Source: Acanthamoeba sp. SK_2022b (lineage: Eukaryota; Discosea; Longamoebia; Acanthamoebidae). Taken from it: a stretch of 64,000 bases of DNA. Positions within the stretch are counted from its first letter, which is position 1; every line of letters begins with the position of its first letter. Positions 52,044-61,469 of this stretch are shown here, piece by piece. The notes below the pieces were generated by a model. That model did no database searches and was not told the DNA's origin. It saw only the letters and a program-made list of their open reading frames with translations. The stretch lies in assembly GCA_027943245.1 (NCBI GenBank), contig JANDJZ010001760.1, positions 37,704-101,703 of the forward strand, read 5' to 3'. A program made the position numbers and the translations under genes.

Positions 52044-54578
52044 TCAGTTGGCGTCAGCCGCCGGCTTGCTGCCGGTAAGAGGACGGCAAGGCAGCAGCAA
52101 CGTGTTCATCAACATTTCGGCCGGCAGCGGCGACGGCAGCTGGATTTCACACTGCGCCGCGCCGTTCCAGTGCACGCTCATGCGCTCGCCGGGGTTAAGG
52201 CCGGACAGGTAAACGCTGCCGCCGTCATTGATGATGCCGGTCTCCTGTTTGCGGGCATTCAGCACCGTGGCGCCAAACGGCGGCTCGCTGCCGTCCGCCA
52301 GCTTGACGATCGCCATCGCCTTCTCACCGGCAATCACTTCAAACTTGCGGTAGCCGATGGCCCCCTCAGTCAACGTGGCCTGCACCACGGAACGCGTCGC
52401 CTCGACGTTGTCGCTCAGGCTGTTGAGATCGATGCTGGCCTTGTTGCGGTAGTAGCTATTTACATCCGCCACCACCGCCTTGCCGTAACGGTTGGTCAGC
52501 ACCGTACTGCCGTAGCCGCGCACCGGCACACCGGCGACGCCTTCGGTATCGAGCAGCAAGCGCGTCCCGCCCGGCGTGTTGACGCGGTGCAGCACCGCCC
52601 CTTCCGCCGCCATCGTCAGGCCGCCCTGCGCACCGATGCCGACGGCGCTGTAGCGGCCGGCCTGGTAGCTGGCGTTGGCGTTGATCTGCGCCATGTCGCC
52701 CTGATGGCTGTAATAACCGCTGGCCGTCGCTCCGCTGCGTGCGGCGCCGGCGCTGATCTGATAGTTGTTGTGTTCATCGACCCGGTTGTAGTACCCGACC
52801 CGGTGAGCGTTCTCTTCGCGATCGAGCGTCATGTTGTAACTGAGCGTGCCTGCACTGCCCCAGGGCAGCGACAGCGACAGATACATCCCGTCGTCGTTGC
52901 GCTCGTTATAACGGTTGCGATAGGCCGACAGCGACACGCTGACGTTCTTGAAATCGCCGATGTCGAAGTAGCGCGATACCATCAGGTTGTAACGATCGTT
53001 CGGCGCCCGATCCCAGTAGGTTTGGTGGCTGTAGTTGAGATAGGTGCTCAGCCCCAGTTCGCGGAACTGCTTGTTGAAGGTGATGGTGTACATCTCCTTG
53101 CTCTTGCCGCTGCGCCCCCCTTCGTAACGCGCATCCAGGTAGTCCCCCATGCTCATGAAATCTTCCTGGGAGAAGCGGTAACCGGCAAAGGTGACCTGGC
53201 TGTCGTATTCATCGAAGTTCTTCGAATAGCTCAGCCGGTACGAACCGCCGGTCAGCGTGCCATCCTGCGGCAAACGCGCACGCGACTGCGTGGCATCGAA
53301 CGACAGCGCCCCCAGCGCCATCAGATCGCGCCCGATCCCCAGCGACAGCGCGTTGTAATCGCCGCCGGCGATGCCCCCGCCGTACAGCGACCAGCCGTTG
53401 CTGATCCCCCAGGAGAACTCGCCGGTGCCGAACATCGGCCCGCGCAGATGGTGCCCCCACTCTGACGGTTTGCCCGTCGCCAGCTTGTAACGCACCGTAC
53501 CCGGCCGCGTCAGATAAGGAATGTTGGCGGTGTTCATCTTGAACTCCTGCACGCTGCCGTCTTGCTCTTCGACACGCACGTCCAGCTCGCCGGAAACCGC
53601 ATCGTTGATGTCCTGAATGCGGAACGGCCCCGCCGCTACCTGCGTTTCATACAGCACGCGCCCCTGCTGGCTGACCACCACCTTGGCGTTGGTTTTCGCC
53701 ACGCCGGTCACTTCCGGCGCATAGCCGCGCAGGTTGGGCGGCAACATGCTGTCGTCGGATCGCAGACTGACGCCGGTAAAGCGCAGGCTGTCGAAAATGT
53801 CGGAGTTCAGGTAATCCTCACCCATCGTCAGCCGCGAACGCAGCGCCGGGATCGCCCGGTAGGCGTAATAGCGGCTCCAGTCGAACTGTTTATCGGTAGG
53901 CTGAGAAGCACCGGTCTGATGGTTGAGGTTGGCCTGCCAGTCGGCGCGCAGACGCCAGGCGCCCAGGTTGGCGCCACCGGTACCGTTGCCGCTCAGGCTG
54001 TAACTGCTGCCGCCTTTCTGATGCTTTTGCGTTTGGGCGTTGACGTTATAGTCAAACAGCAGCCCGGGAATACCGTCATCCCAGCGCGAAGGCGGGTCCC
54101 AGTTTTCCGAGCTGTATTCCAGATAGGCCTGAGGAATGTTCAGATACAGTGAGGAGCTGGCAAGATCGCCGCGGGCTTCCATCCCCGCCAGACTGGAAGC
54201 GTCAAGGCAACGGCCGCCGTGCGTCCAATTCAGCGTGCTTAACAGTTTTTCTTTCAGCCCCAGTTGGTTGACCAATTCCGGCGAAAGACAGGCTTCGCTG
54301 CCTTTTGGATCGTTCTCGGGCGCCATAAACGTTACCGGCTGTTCCGGCAGATCGTTCTTATTGACGTGCACCACCATGGTATAAACGCCCGGCATGATGT
54401 AGCCGCTGCGCGTAAATTGGCTCAGATCGATATTTTTACGATCGTTGATGTCCAATACGTCGGTATTGAATTGAATCACGTCGGCGGCATAGACCAACGC
54501 GATTGGATTTCCCAGAGAAAGGGCAACGCAAAGCCCCAAGGCCTGAAGACGAAATAACTTCCCTGCCGGTGAAAGCAT
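52044..54578 (-). CDS. Outer-membrane fimbrial usher (FimD/PapC family)
   Basis: An 844-residue usher with a 31-residue signal ending VYA, then ADVIQFNTDVLDINDRKNID as the N-terminal chaperone-binding domain. The beta-barrel and plug (about 150-650) include GVSLRSDDSMLPPNLRGYAP and NIPYLTRPGTVRY. C-terminal domains end in GSVYLSGLNPGERMSVHW with a cysteine pair. It secretes and assembles the pilins. RBS AAAGGA lies before the ATG. It follows a pilin gene by 46 bases. Confidence 0.96.
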   Translation of the reverse strand: MLSPAGKLFRLQALGLCVALSLGNPIALVYAADVIQFNTDVLDINDRKNIDLSQFTRSGYIMPGVYTMVVHVNKNDLPEQPVTFMAPENDPKGSEACLSPELVNQLGLKEKLLSTLNWTHGGRCLDASSLAGMEARGDLASSSLYLNIPQAYLEYSSENWDPPSRWDDGIPGLLFDYNVNAQTQKHQKGGSSYSLSGNGTGGANLGAWRLRADWQANLNHQTGASQPTDKQFDWSRYYAYRAIPALRSRLTMGEDYLNSDIFDSLRFTGVSLRSDDSMLPPNLRGYAPEVTGVAKTNAKVVVSQQGRVLYETQVAAGPFRIQDINDAVSGELDVRVEEQDGSVQEFKMNTANIPYLTRPGTVRYKLATGKPSEWGHHLRGPMFGTGEFSWGISNGWSLYGGGIAGGDYNALSLGIGRDLMALGALSFDATQSRARLPQDGTLTGGSYRLSYSKNFDEYDSQVTFAGYRFSQEDFMSMGDYLDARYEGGRSGKSKEMYTITFNKQFRELGLSTYLNYSHQTYWDRAPNDRYNLMVSRYFDIGDFKNVSVSLSAYRNRYNERNDDGMYLSLSLPWGSAGTLSYNMTLDREENAHRVGYYNRVDEHNNYQISAGAARSGATASGYYSHQGDMAQINANASYQAGRYSAVGIGAQGGLTMAAEGAVLHRVNTPGGTRLLLDTEGVAGVPVRGYGSTVLTNRYGKAVVADVNSYYRNKASIDLNSLSDNVEATRSVVQATLTEGAIGYRKFEVIAGEKAMAIVKLADGSEPPFGATVLNARKQETGIINDGGSVYLSGLNPGERMSVHWNGAAQCEIQLPSPLPAEMLMNTLLLPCRPLTGSKPAADAN

Positions 54579-54624
54579 AATAAAGTCCTTTCAATAACGA
54601 ATTAACCGTCAGTACGAGAAAAAA

Positions 54625-55161
54625 TCAAAAATAATCCAGCTTAAAACGCACTGTGGAAAAATACGCTCCCACCTTCAACGGCTGGTGATTCGGCATCAAC
54701 GTCATGGAATAATTCAGCACTCGGTTTCCCGGTATTATTCCCTCCATCGGCAAAGGTTTCCCTGGAATAACCGCCGTGCCGCTGCTGTCTTTTATCTCCA
54801 AGGCAACGCCGCGCGCATCGCCCTGTACGCCAAACAGAGCACCTTCCGCATAACCATCAAACGTGACCTGAAAGAATTTCCAGTCAGGCTTGTTTTCCGG
54901 CCGTTCCAAAATGCAATTGACCAATTCGATACTGAAAGGTTTGGTCATCCCCTGGCCGTCACGAATGATCTGTCCGAGAGGAATAGTGTCCATATCGATC
55001 GTCTGATCGCGGCTGCCGGCAGCAATGGCGCAGGCGGTGTCGATAATGGCGCCGTGCATGTTGACTTTGCCCCACCCCTGCGCGGCGGAAATTGCATAGC
55101 CGGGCGCAAACGCCAACGACGCCAAAAGAACGGCACCCGCTCGATTCCTTGGTAAAAACAT
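54625..55161 (-). CDS. Fimbrial pilin between major subunit and usher
   Basis: A 178-residue exported pilin with signal ending AISAA, then QGWGKVNMHGAIIDTACAIA with the first cysteine, the second in VNCILER, and a C-terminal KVGAYFSTVRFKLDYF. The ATG at 55161 has AAGGA seven bases upstream, while the frame is open to 55197. Its position after the major subunit and before the usher matches PapH/SfaH-type terminators or FimI-like subunits; which it is cannot be told from sequence alone. Confidence 0.85.
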   Translation of the reverse strand: MFLPRNRAGAVLLASLAFAPGYAISAAQGWGKVNMHGAIIDTACAIAAGSRDQTIDMDTIPLGQIIRDGQGMTKPFSIELVNCILERPENKPDWKFFQVTFDGYAEGALFGVQGDARGVALEIKDSSGTAVIPGKPLPMEGIIPGNRVLNYSMTLMPNHQPLKVGAYFSTVRFKLDYF

Positions 55162-55239
55162 CGCGACATTCCTTTGACAGGGAGATTCACCAGGCATGCG
55201 GCGAACCCCATGCCTGGTTGATTAAACCTTCGGACTCAC

Positions 55240-55761
55240 TTACTGATAAGCCAGGGTGAAATCGGCTACGGCAGTGAAATCGCCCGGAACGATGGCGGCG
55301 GAAGCGCCTTCACCCTGCAGGTAGGCGGCGAAATGCAGAGTGTTGTTGCCGGTGTTCAGGGTCTGCGCGGTAGTCGCTTCACCCAGTTTGATCGGCTGAC
55401 CATTGTAAGAGATGGCTACGCCGGCGCCGCTGGCGGTACCCGCGATACCCAACAGATCCTTGTCGGTGGACGACGCTACGCCGCTGAAGGTGGTTTTAAC
55501 GGTTTTCAGCGTGGTGATATCACACTGCTCAAGTTTGATTTCAAACGGACGCGGGTTGGATTTGCCGCCGTTTTTCAACGCCACGTTGGAAACCTGGCCC
55601 AGATCTACGGTCTGATCGATCGACTCGGGTGCAATAGAGCATGGCGCATCAATAATAGAGCCCGTGAAGGTGACCTTACCGTGTCCCTGATCGGCTGCCT
55701 GTGCAAAAGAACTTGCGCCAAATGCAATCACTGCAGCCATCATGATTTTGTTAAGTTTCAT
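55240..55761 (-). CDS. Major fimbrial subunit (type 1-like pilin)
   Basis: A 173-residue pilin with signal peptide ending SSFAQA, then ADQGHGKVTFTGSIIDAPCS and the second cysteine in LEQCDIT. The pilin core ends in GDFTAVADFTLAYQ with the beta-zipper tyrosine. It is first in the minus-strand operon, nearest the switch region, as expected for the abundant subunit. The frame is open to 55800, but the ATG at 55761 gives a normal signal peptide and has AAGGA upstream. Confidence 0.93.
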   Translation of the reverse strand: MKLNKIMMAAVIAFGASSFAQAADQGHGKVTFTGSIIDAPCSIAPESIDQTVDLGQVSNVALKNGGKSNPRPFEIKLEQCDITTLKTVKTTFSGVASSTDKDLLGIAGTASGAGVAISYNGQPIKLGEATTAQTLNTGNNTLHFAAYLQGEGASAAIVPGDFTAVADFTLAYQ

Positions 55762-56426
55762 AGAACCTATATTCCTTATAAGAAAAAATGCATATTCCAA
55801 TCAAGAAAAAGAGCAACAGGAAACCCGCTCGCGATTATATATGCGCAGCCCTGATTCTTTAGCATCTTGCTGGTTGGTTAACTGCCAAAACCCAAAGGCA
55901 CCGACAATAAACATGTCGATTACGGCAAGTTCGCAGCGGCCCACCCATTAATGAATTCGTCATATAAAAATAAACAAAATCACAACAGGCAGAGACCAAT
56001 ACTTTCTAATCCGCCCTTCTTGTCCGGCGATGAATATTCTGGCAAATGCCTCCAAGCAAAAAAAGGCTTTTTTTGATCAAGGCGAACATTCGCAATTTAT
56101 TTCCTAATTGAAGTTAATTTACTGTTATTTTTAGGCTCATAGATCGTAAAAGATGCTTTTATAGAGCAATATCCTGTTTTTCTGTGATTCCCAAGTAATC
56201 AGATCGCAAAGTGGCACTTTGTGAATATAATAAACCAAAATTTTAGGTTTCAGCGTGACGCCACCCCTGCCTTGGTATAGGTAAAAACGGGGCGGGCAAC
56301 GCCTTTTTTTTCAATCCTGATAAATAGATAGGATTTTTCTTTGTTCGCGTTTTACCTCGTTGTTGGTAGGCAGCGAAAGTTTGTTTTTTCTTAGGAATAC
56401 GGCAATCGGAATACAGAGGAAGTGCT
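55762..56426. promoter_or_regulatory. Divergent AT-rich fimbrial control region with three GATC sites
   Basis: No gene was found in these 665 bases. They separate the minus-strand fimbrial operon from the plus-strand PapI-like regulator. GATC occurs only three times, at 56075-56078, 56142-56145 and 56202-56205, spaced 67 and 60 bases, in otherwise AT-rich DNA. In the pap operon two GATC sites, Lrp and PapI form a methylation-controlled phase switch. A similar switch is inferred here. A short GC stem with T-run (GGCG/CGCC then eight Ts) at 56291-56311 could cut the leader toward the regulator. Confidence 0.55.
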
Positions 56427-56747
56427 ATGGAAGCGTTATCTCCGAAACAAAAGGAAATACGGCAATTGCAGCACGATCTGCTGCAAACATTATTTGCGCA
56501 GTCACCCCGCAAGTGCCCCGTCGCCGGTCTGCCGCCGCCGCAGCAATGGCTATCGACGCGGCAACTGGCCAATGCCGTCAACGTCGGTGTTTACCGGGCT
56601 CGACGGCTGTTGTTGGATCTTGTCGCCCGGCAAAAAGTGATTGTGACGGACGGCTCTATCAACAACTCGTTGAGGTGGTATCCCACCGCGTTGCTGAACG
56701 GTGATAACGACGGCATCCCCAACAGAGATGCCCTCACTCCCCTTTAA
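56427..56747 (+). CDS. PapI/FaeA-like fimbrial regulator
   Basis: A 106-residue protein with a winged helix core: QHDLLQTLFAQ as the first helix, then STRQLANAVNVGVYRARRLL as the helix-turn-helix and LLDLVARQKVIVTDGSINN as the wing, ending SLRWYPT. It resembles PapI and FaeA (about 75 residues) with N- and C-terminal extensions. Such proteins act with Lrp at GATC-containing switches. RBS AGAGGAAG lies before the ATG. It is divergent from the structural operon and directly precedes the adhesin gene. Confidence 0.75.
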   Translation: MEALSPKQKEIRQLQHDLLQTLFAQSPRKCPVAGLPPPQQWLSTRQLANAVNVGVYRARRLLLDLVARQKVIVTDGSINNSLRWYPTALLNGDNDGIPNRDALTPL

Positions 56748-56834
56748 CGGAATAAATATGGCCAACCGGCCTGATTGGCGATATTTCATTGCGGAGTAAT
56801 GCCGCACACTATTTATATATATTGGGATATTATC

Positions 56835-57806
56835 GTGAGAAAAACAGCCCTGCTATTTTTACGTTGCTGCCTGGCATTATCTTTCTTCATGCTGCTTGGC
56901 AATGCCAACGCATTTACCTGCCGCACGTCCGATGGCGGACTGATTCCACCCGGGGGCTCGACCACGCCGGTTGACGTCCGGGTACGCATCGGGCCACAGC
57001 TTTCTTATGGCAAAAACGAAATCGTCAACGTCAGCCAGGTCACCTGTAAAAACGACGTCGCGAGCTGGTATGACTATCTCAAAACCGACAGCCCGGCGCT
57101 GTCGATGAACAGTGCGATTTTTGGCACCATCGGCAGCGGTACCACCATCAACGGCAGCGATTACAACTCTCCGGTGCCATCAGGTATCAGCGTACTCAGC
57201 CTTACCGGGTTACAGACCCAGTCGGTCGCCATCCGGGTCTATATCGTGTTGAACCGTTTCCCAACGCCGGACATCAAGGTGAACAAGGGCGACGTCATCG
57301 GCCAAATAAACTTTATTCAGACCAACGATCAGCCGGGTTGCCCGCAGTGCGGCGTTTATCGCTGGCGCCTGATCGCCGACAACGACGCCTACTTCGTCAC
57401 CACCAGTTGCACCATCAACAACGGCCAGCAAATCAATGTCGACTTTGGCCAGATCCGCCAGGACTTTCTGACTCAAAGCGCCAGCGACGCCCAAATCAAA
57501 CAGGACAAGGCGCTCAGCTACCAATGCGACGACCAGAGCGCGACGCAGGATATTCTGATCCGCATGGTCAGCGACGCCAGTGGCTTCTCCAGCGATTTTA
57601 TCAAAACCAGCAACCCTAACGTCGGCGTGGCCATGGTGTACAACGGCGCGGTGGTAAAGCCCAACAATGCCTTCAGAACGCGCATCGTCAACGGGCTGGG
57701 CAACGACACCGTAACCTTTGTGCCGGTGAAGAACAATGTGCCTTACACCAGCATCGCCACCGGCCCGCTGTCAGGCTCGGCCACGCTGATCTTCAGCGCA
57801 CCTTGA
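56835..57806 (+). CDS. FimH-like two-domain fimbrial tip adhesin
   Basis: A 323-residue protein from a GTG at 56835: signal peptide of 26 residues ending GNANA, then mature FTCRTSDGGLIPPGGSTT, which lines up with the FimH lectin start. The lectin domain (mature 1-160) keeps FimH-pocket equivalents Phe1, Asn47-Asp48, Asp54 and Gln136/Asn138. The pilin domain follows (SCTINNGQQINVDFG) and ends LSGSATLIFSAP. An extra CPQC pair (mature 143-146) is in a loop. Mannose-type binding is predicted. It follows the PapI-like gene and is away from the other structural genes. Confidence 0.8.
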   Translation: MRKTALLFLRCCLALSFFMLLGNANAFTCRTSDGGLIPPGGSTTPVDVRVRIGPQLSYGKNEIVNVSQVTCKNDVASWYDYLKTDSPALSMNSAIFGTIGSGTTINGSDYNSPVPSGISVLSLTGLQTQSVAIRVYIVLNRFPTPDIKVNKGDVIGQINFIQTNDQPGCPQCGVYRWRLIADNDAYFVTTSCTINNGQQINVDFGQIRQDFLTQSASDAQIKQDKALSYQCDDQSATQDILIRMVSDASGFSSDFIKTSNPNVGVAMVYNGAVVKPNNAFRTRIVNGLGNDTVTFVPVKNNVPYTSIATGPLSGSATLIFSAP

Positions 57807-57819
57807 AACGGGAGCCAGA

Positions 57820-58317
57820 ATGAACATGACGAAAAAAACACGCTGCGCTCTGCTGTGGTCGCTGAGCCTGATCAGCGCCACCGCCCAGGCCGCCGACCAG
57901 GGCACCAAGGTCAACATCACCGCCACCGTGGTGGCGCCTCCGCCTTGCGTGATCAATGACGGGCGCACCATCGATATCGACTTCGGCAAGGTCGGCATCA
58001 AGCGCATCGACGGCAATCGCTATATGCAACGCATCGATTACAGCATCAAATGCGAGTTTCTGGATAACAGCCGCCAGCTGAAAATGAAGATCATGGGCGG
58101 CGCGGCGGCCTTCGACGGCAGCGTGTTAACCAGCAGCGTCAATGGATTGGGCATCAAGCTGTTGGCCAACGGTAAGGCCTTCGCCATCAATACGCCGCTG
58201 AACATCGACTACGCTAATCCGCCGACGCTTGATGCAGTGCCGGTGAAAAACAGCGCCGTCACCCTGGCGGAAGGCGATTTCACCAGCGGCGCCACCATGC
58301 TGGTGGACTACTTTTAA
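57820..58317 (+). CDS. Minor fimbrial subunit (FimF/G-like adaptor)
   Basis: A 165-residue pilin with signal ending ATAQA, then ADQGTKVNITATVVAPPPCV with the first cysteine and a second in SIKCEFLD. The C-terminus is GDFTSGATMLVDYF with the beta-zipper. A short linker (13 bases) follows the adhesin and RBS GGGAG precedes the ATG, so the two are co-expressed; it is likely the adaptor joining the tip adhesin to the shaft. Confidence 0.85.
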   Translation: MNMTKKTRCALLWSLSLISATAQAADQGTKVNITATVVAPPPCVINDGRTIDIDFGKVGIKRIDGNRYMQRIDYSIKCEFLDNSRQLKMKIMGGAAAFDGSVLTSSVNGLGIKLLANGKAFAINTPLNIDYANPPTLDAVPVKNSAVTLAEGDFTSGATMLVDYF

Positions 58318-58340
58318 TCACCGCGACCCAGGAACTCGCG

Positions 58341-58372
58341 AAAAAAAAGCCGCAACGTCTCCGTTGCGGCTT
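58341..58372. terminator. Terminator between the pilin gene and dacC
   Basis: AAGCCGCAACG (58347-58357) pairs with CGTTGCGGCTT (58362-58372) around TCTC. On the minus strand it is followed by eight Ts, making a canonical terminator for dacC; it also faces the fimbrial transcript. Confidence 0.85.
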
Positions 58373-58417
58373 GGTCGAGAATCTTGCGCCCGGGGCGCGC
58401 GCCTCACATCAGGGTAT

Positions 58418-59623
58418 TTAGCCGAAGATCCCGCCGAACCACTGGCTCAGCTTCATCATCACCATATCCCAGATGCGGCTGAAGAAGTTGCCCTCTTTCA
58501 CCTCTTGCATCACCACCAGCGGGTGTTGCTCGATGGTTTTGCCGTCCAGCTGGAAATCGATGGTGCCGACCACCTGGTTTTTCGCCAGCGGTGCTTCCAG
58601 CGTCGGCTGGGTCAGCTTGTAGCTGGCCTTCAGGTTTTTCATCTGCCCTTTCGGAATGGTGACCGAGGCGTCTTTCGCTACGCCGAGCGGCACTTCGCTG
58701 ACGTCGCCGAACCACACTTTCTGGGTGACGAACGGCTTATCGGCCTTGATCGGCGTCGCGGTTTCATAGAAGCGGAAGCCCCAGGTCAGCAGCTTTTCGC
58801 TTTCACTGAAGCGTACGCGATCGCTCGGCGCGCCCAGCACCACCGAGATCAGACGCATCGGGCCGTCGGTGGCCGACGCCACCAGGTTATGGCCGGCGCC
58901 GCTGGTGTAACCGGTCTTGATGCCGTCGACGTTCAGGTTGCTGCTCCACAGCAGGCGGTTACGGTTAATCTGGCGGATCTTGTTAAAGGTGAACTCTTTT
59001 TCTTTATGCAGCGCGTATTCGTCCGGCACGTCGCGGATCAGCGCCTGGCTCAGCAGCGCCATGTCGCGCGCCGTGCTGTACTGCCCTTCCGCATCCAGAC
59101 CGTGCACCGTCAGGAAGTGGGTATTCTGCAGGCCCAGGGATTTGGCGTAGTTGTTCATCAGGCCGACGAACGAATCCTGGCTGCCCGCCACGTAGTCCGC
59201 CAGCGCGATGCTGGCGTCGTTGCCCGACTGGATCACGATGCCCTTATTCAGCTCCAGTACCGGCACCTGATCGCCCGGCTTGATGAACATCAGCGAAGAA
59301 CCGCGCAGCGCCGGGTTACCGGGCGCCCAGGCGTCTTTGCCGACGGTGACCAGGTCTTCCGGCTTGATCTTGCCGGCCTTGATCGCCTGGCCGATCACGT
59401 AGCTGGACATGATCTTGGTCAGGCTGGCGGGATCGAGACGGGTGTCGGCATTGCCTTCGGTCAGCACCTTGCCGCTGTTGTAATCCATCAGAATGTAGGC
59501 CTTGGCGTCTACCTGCGGCGGCGCCGGCGGCTCGGCCGCGTGCACGGCCGGGGCGGCCAGCAACAGGATGCCTACGCTGAAGGTCAGTTTTTTCAGGGAA
59601 GTGGATAAGTTTTTTTTCATCAT
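58418..59623 (-). CDS. dacC: D-alanyl-D-alanine carboxypeptidase DacC (PBP6)
   Basis: A 401-residue penicillin-binding protein with a signal peptide ending AVHAA. The serine active site is SLTK ([12 protein letters not shown]), with SGN ([10 protein letters not shown]) and KTG ([12 protein letters not shown]). The C-terminal PBP5_C domain ends in an amphipathic anchor ([19 protein letters not shown]). It trims the terminal D-Ala of stem peptides. The start at 59623 (MMKKN) is chosen; the frame is open to 59647. In E. coli it neighbours deoR; here the fimbrial block lies between. Confidence 0.96.
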   Translation of the reverse strand: MMKKNLSTSLKKLTFSVGILLLAAPAVHAAEPPAPPQVDAKAYILMDYNSGKVLTEGNADTRLDPASLTKIMSSYVIGQAIKAGKIKPEDLVTVGKDAWAPGNPALRGSSLMFIKPGDQVPVLELNKGIVIQSGNDASIALADYVAGSQDSFVGLMNNYAKSLGLQNTHFLTVHGLDAEGQYSTARDMALLSQALIRDVPDEYALHKEKEFTFNKIRQINRNRLLWSSNLNVDGIKTGYTSGAGHNLVASATDGPMRLISVVLGAPSDRVRFSESEKLLTWGFRFYETATPIKADKPFVTQKVWFGDVSEVPLGVAKDASVTIPKGQMKNLKASYKLTQPTLEAPLAKNQVVGTIDFQLDGKTIEQHPLVVMQEVKEGNFFSRIWDMVMMKLSQWFGGIFG

Positions 59624-60089
59624 GACGTCGCCAGAGTGTCCATTCAAACCATTGAAATAGCGTTAACTTTCAAACATGTTCACGTTTTAAGCCAACCAGC
59701 GAGAGTGGCCCGGTGCGCGCGTGCCGGCCGCAACCCCCTGCGGCGCCCATAGCGGGTAACGCAACGCACCGAAAATGCCCTTGCTGTGAGTTTATGTGAT
59801 TTATCTTATTTTTGCAGGGTTTAGCGTGAATTTTCAGCATTTTTACATAACTGTACGCAGGCCCCCGCTTATCGTTCAAAAAAGCATCGCGGCGCGCATT
59901 TTTGCGCCCACCCACGGCTACACGGCCAAGCATCTGCACCGCTAAACATCTGCGCATCTATACGTCTAAAAAAGATTAATATATTCCATAATGGCATATA
60001 GAACCGTTATTTGTTCTTTTTAAAGCGCTTATCCTCAGCGCTATCATCCATATAACGACTTTTATACCGAATAATTCTGGAGATGAGTC
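59624..60089. other. Intergenic region dacC-cystathionine beta-synthase
   Basis: No gene was seen in these 466 bases. They hold the dacC promoter and that of the transsulfuration operon. Close to the latter, around 59,980-60,020, a TATTCC..ATAATGG..ATAGAACC..TTATTTG stretch has the mixture of half-sites seen at CysB-activated promoters. This is suggestive only. Confidence 0.35.
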
Positions 60090-61457
60090 ATGGCGATCCC
60101 CCATTCCGTCATCGAGATGATTGGCAATACCCCGATGCTGGAACTGACCCAGTTCGATACCGGCCCGTGCCGGCTGTTCGTCAAGCTGGAGAATCAAAAC
60201 CCCGGCGGTTCGATCAAAGACCGCGTGGCGCTGTCGATGATCGAACAGGCCGAGCGCGACGGCAAGCTGCAGCCGGGCGGCACCATCATTGAAGCCACCG
60301 CCGGCAATACCGGCCTGGGACTGGCGCTGGTGGCGGCGCTGAAAGGCTATAAGCTGCTGCTGGTGGTGCCGGACAAGATGAGCCGCGAGAAGATCTTCCA
60401 CCTGCGCGCACTGGGCGTGGAAGTGCTGCTGACCCGTTCGGACGTCGGCAAGGGGCATCCGGCTTACTATCAGGATTACGCCAAACGCCTCGCCGGGGAG
60501 ATCCCCGGCGCCTTTTATATCGATCAGTTCAACAACCCGGCCAACCCGGCGGCCCATACCACCACCACCGCGCCCGAACTGTGGCAGCAGATGGAGCATG
60601 ACGTAGACGCTATCGTGGTTGGCGTCGGCTCCGGCGGCACGCTGGGCGGGCTGAGCCGCTATTTCGCCGACGTTTCGCCGCAGACGGAATTCGTGCTGGC
60701 CGACCCTGCCGGCTCTATCCTGGCGGACTATCTCGACAACGGCCACATCGGGGAAGCGGGCAGCTGGCTGGTGGAAGGCATCGGCGAAGACTTCGTCCCG
60801 CCGCTCAGCGACTTTGACCAGGTCCGCCACGCTTACCGCATCGGCGACGCAGAAGCCTTCACCACCGCGCGCGATCTGCTGCGCAAGGAAGGCGTGCTGG
60901 CGGGCTCGTCCACCGGCACCCTGCTGGCCGCCGCACTGCGTTACTGCCGCGCACAGACCGAACCCAAGCGGGTAGTGACCTTTGTCTGCGACAGCGGCAA
61001 CAAATACCTGTCTAAAATGTATAACGATCACTGGATGCTGGAACAGGGTCTCCTGAGCAAACCGCAGCACGGCGATCTGCGCGATCTGATCGCCTACCGC
61101 CACGACGAAGGTGCGGCCGTTTCTGCCGCGCCGGACGACACGCTGGCGATCGTGCACGCCCGCATGCGGCTGTACGACATCTCGCAGCTGCCGGTGCTGG
61201 AAGGCGATCGGGTGGTCGGCCTGATCGATGAGTGGGATCTGCTGAACGCCGTCCAGGCCGACGCCGCCCACTTCAGCCTGCCGGCCAGTAGCGCAATGAC
61301 CAAGCAAGTCCATACGCTGCAAAAAGAAGCCGGCTACGAAGAATTACAGGCCACCTTCAACCATGGCCACGTCGCGGTGGTGCTCGACGGCGAGCGCTTC
61401 CTCGGCCTGATTACCCGCACAGACGTGCTAAACGCCTGGCGCCAAAAATTACGTTAA
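60090..61457 (+). CDS. cbs: Cystathionine beta-synthase with C-terminal CBS domains
   Basis: A 455-residue PLP enzyme. The catalytic domain has IGNTPMLELTQF, the Schiff-base lysine in NPGGSIKDRVAL (about residue 42), the PLP-phosphate loop GVGSGGTLGG (about 178-187) and EATAGNTGLGLALVAA. From about 340 a pair of CBS domains (VSAAPDDTLAIVHARMRLYD, VHTLQKEAGYEELQATF) provides regulation. It joins serine (or acetylserine) and homocysteine to cystathionine. The gamma-lyase gene follows 12 bases later. Confidence 0.92.
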   Translation: MAIPHSVIEMIGNTPMLELTQFDTGPCRLFVKLENQNPGGSIKDRVALSMIEQAERDGKLQPGGTIIEATAGNTGLGLALVAALKGYKLLLVVPDKMSREKIFHLRALGVEVLLTRSDVGKGHPAYYQDYAKRLAGEIPGAFYIDQFNNPANPAAHTTTTAPELWQQMEHDVDAIVVGVGSGGTLGGLSRYFADVSPQTEFVLADPAGSILADYLDNGHIGEAGSWLVEGIGEDFVPPLSDFDQVRHAYRIGDAEAFTTARDLLRKEGVLAGSSTGTLLAAALRYCRAQTEPKRVVTFVCDSGNKYLSKMYNDHWMLEQGLLSKPQHGDLRDLIAYRHDEGAAVSAAPDDTLAIVHARMRLYDISQLPVLEGDRVVGLIDEWDLLNAVQADAAHFSLPASSAMTKQVHTLQKEAGYEELQATFNHGHVAVVLDGERFLGLITRTDVLNAWRQKLR

Positions 61458-61469
61458 TAAGGACCCATT

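Noticed and set aside
51699..53465. 588-codon plus-strand frame opposite chaperone and usher
   Set aside because: Covers parts of two conserved minus-strand genes; no start context or domain.
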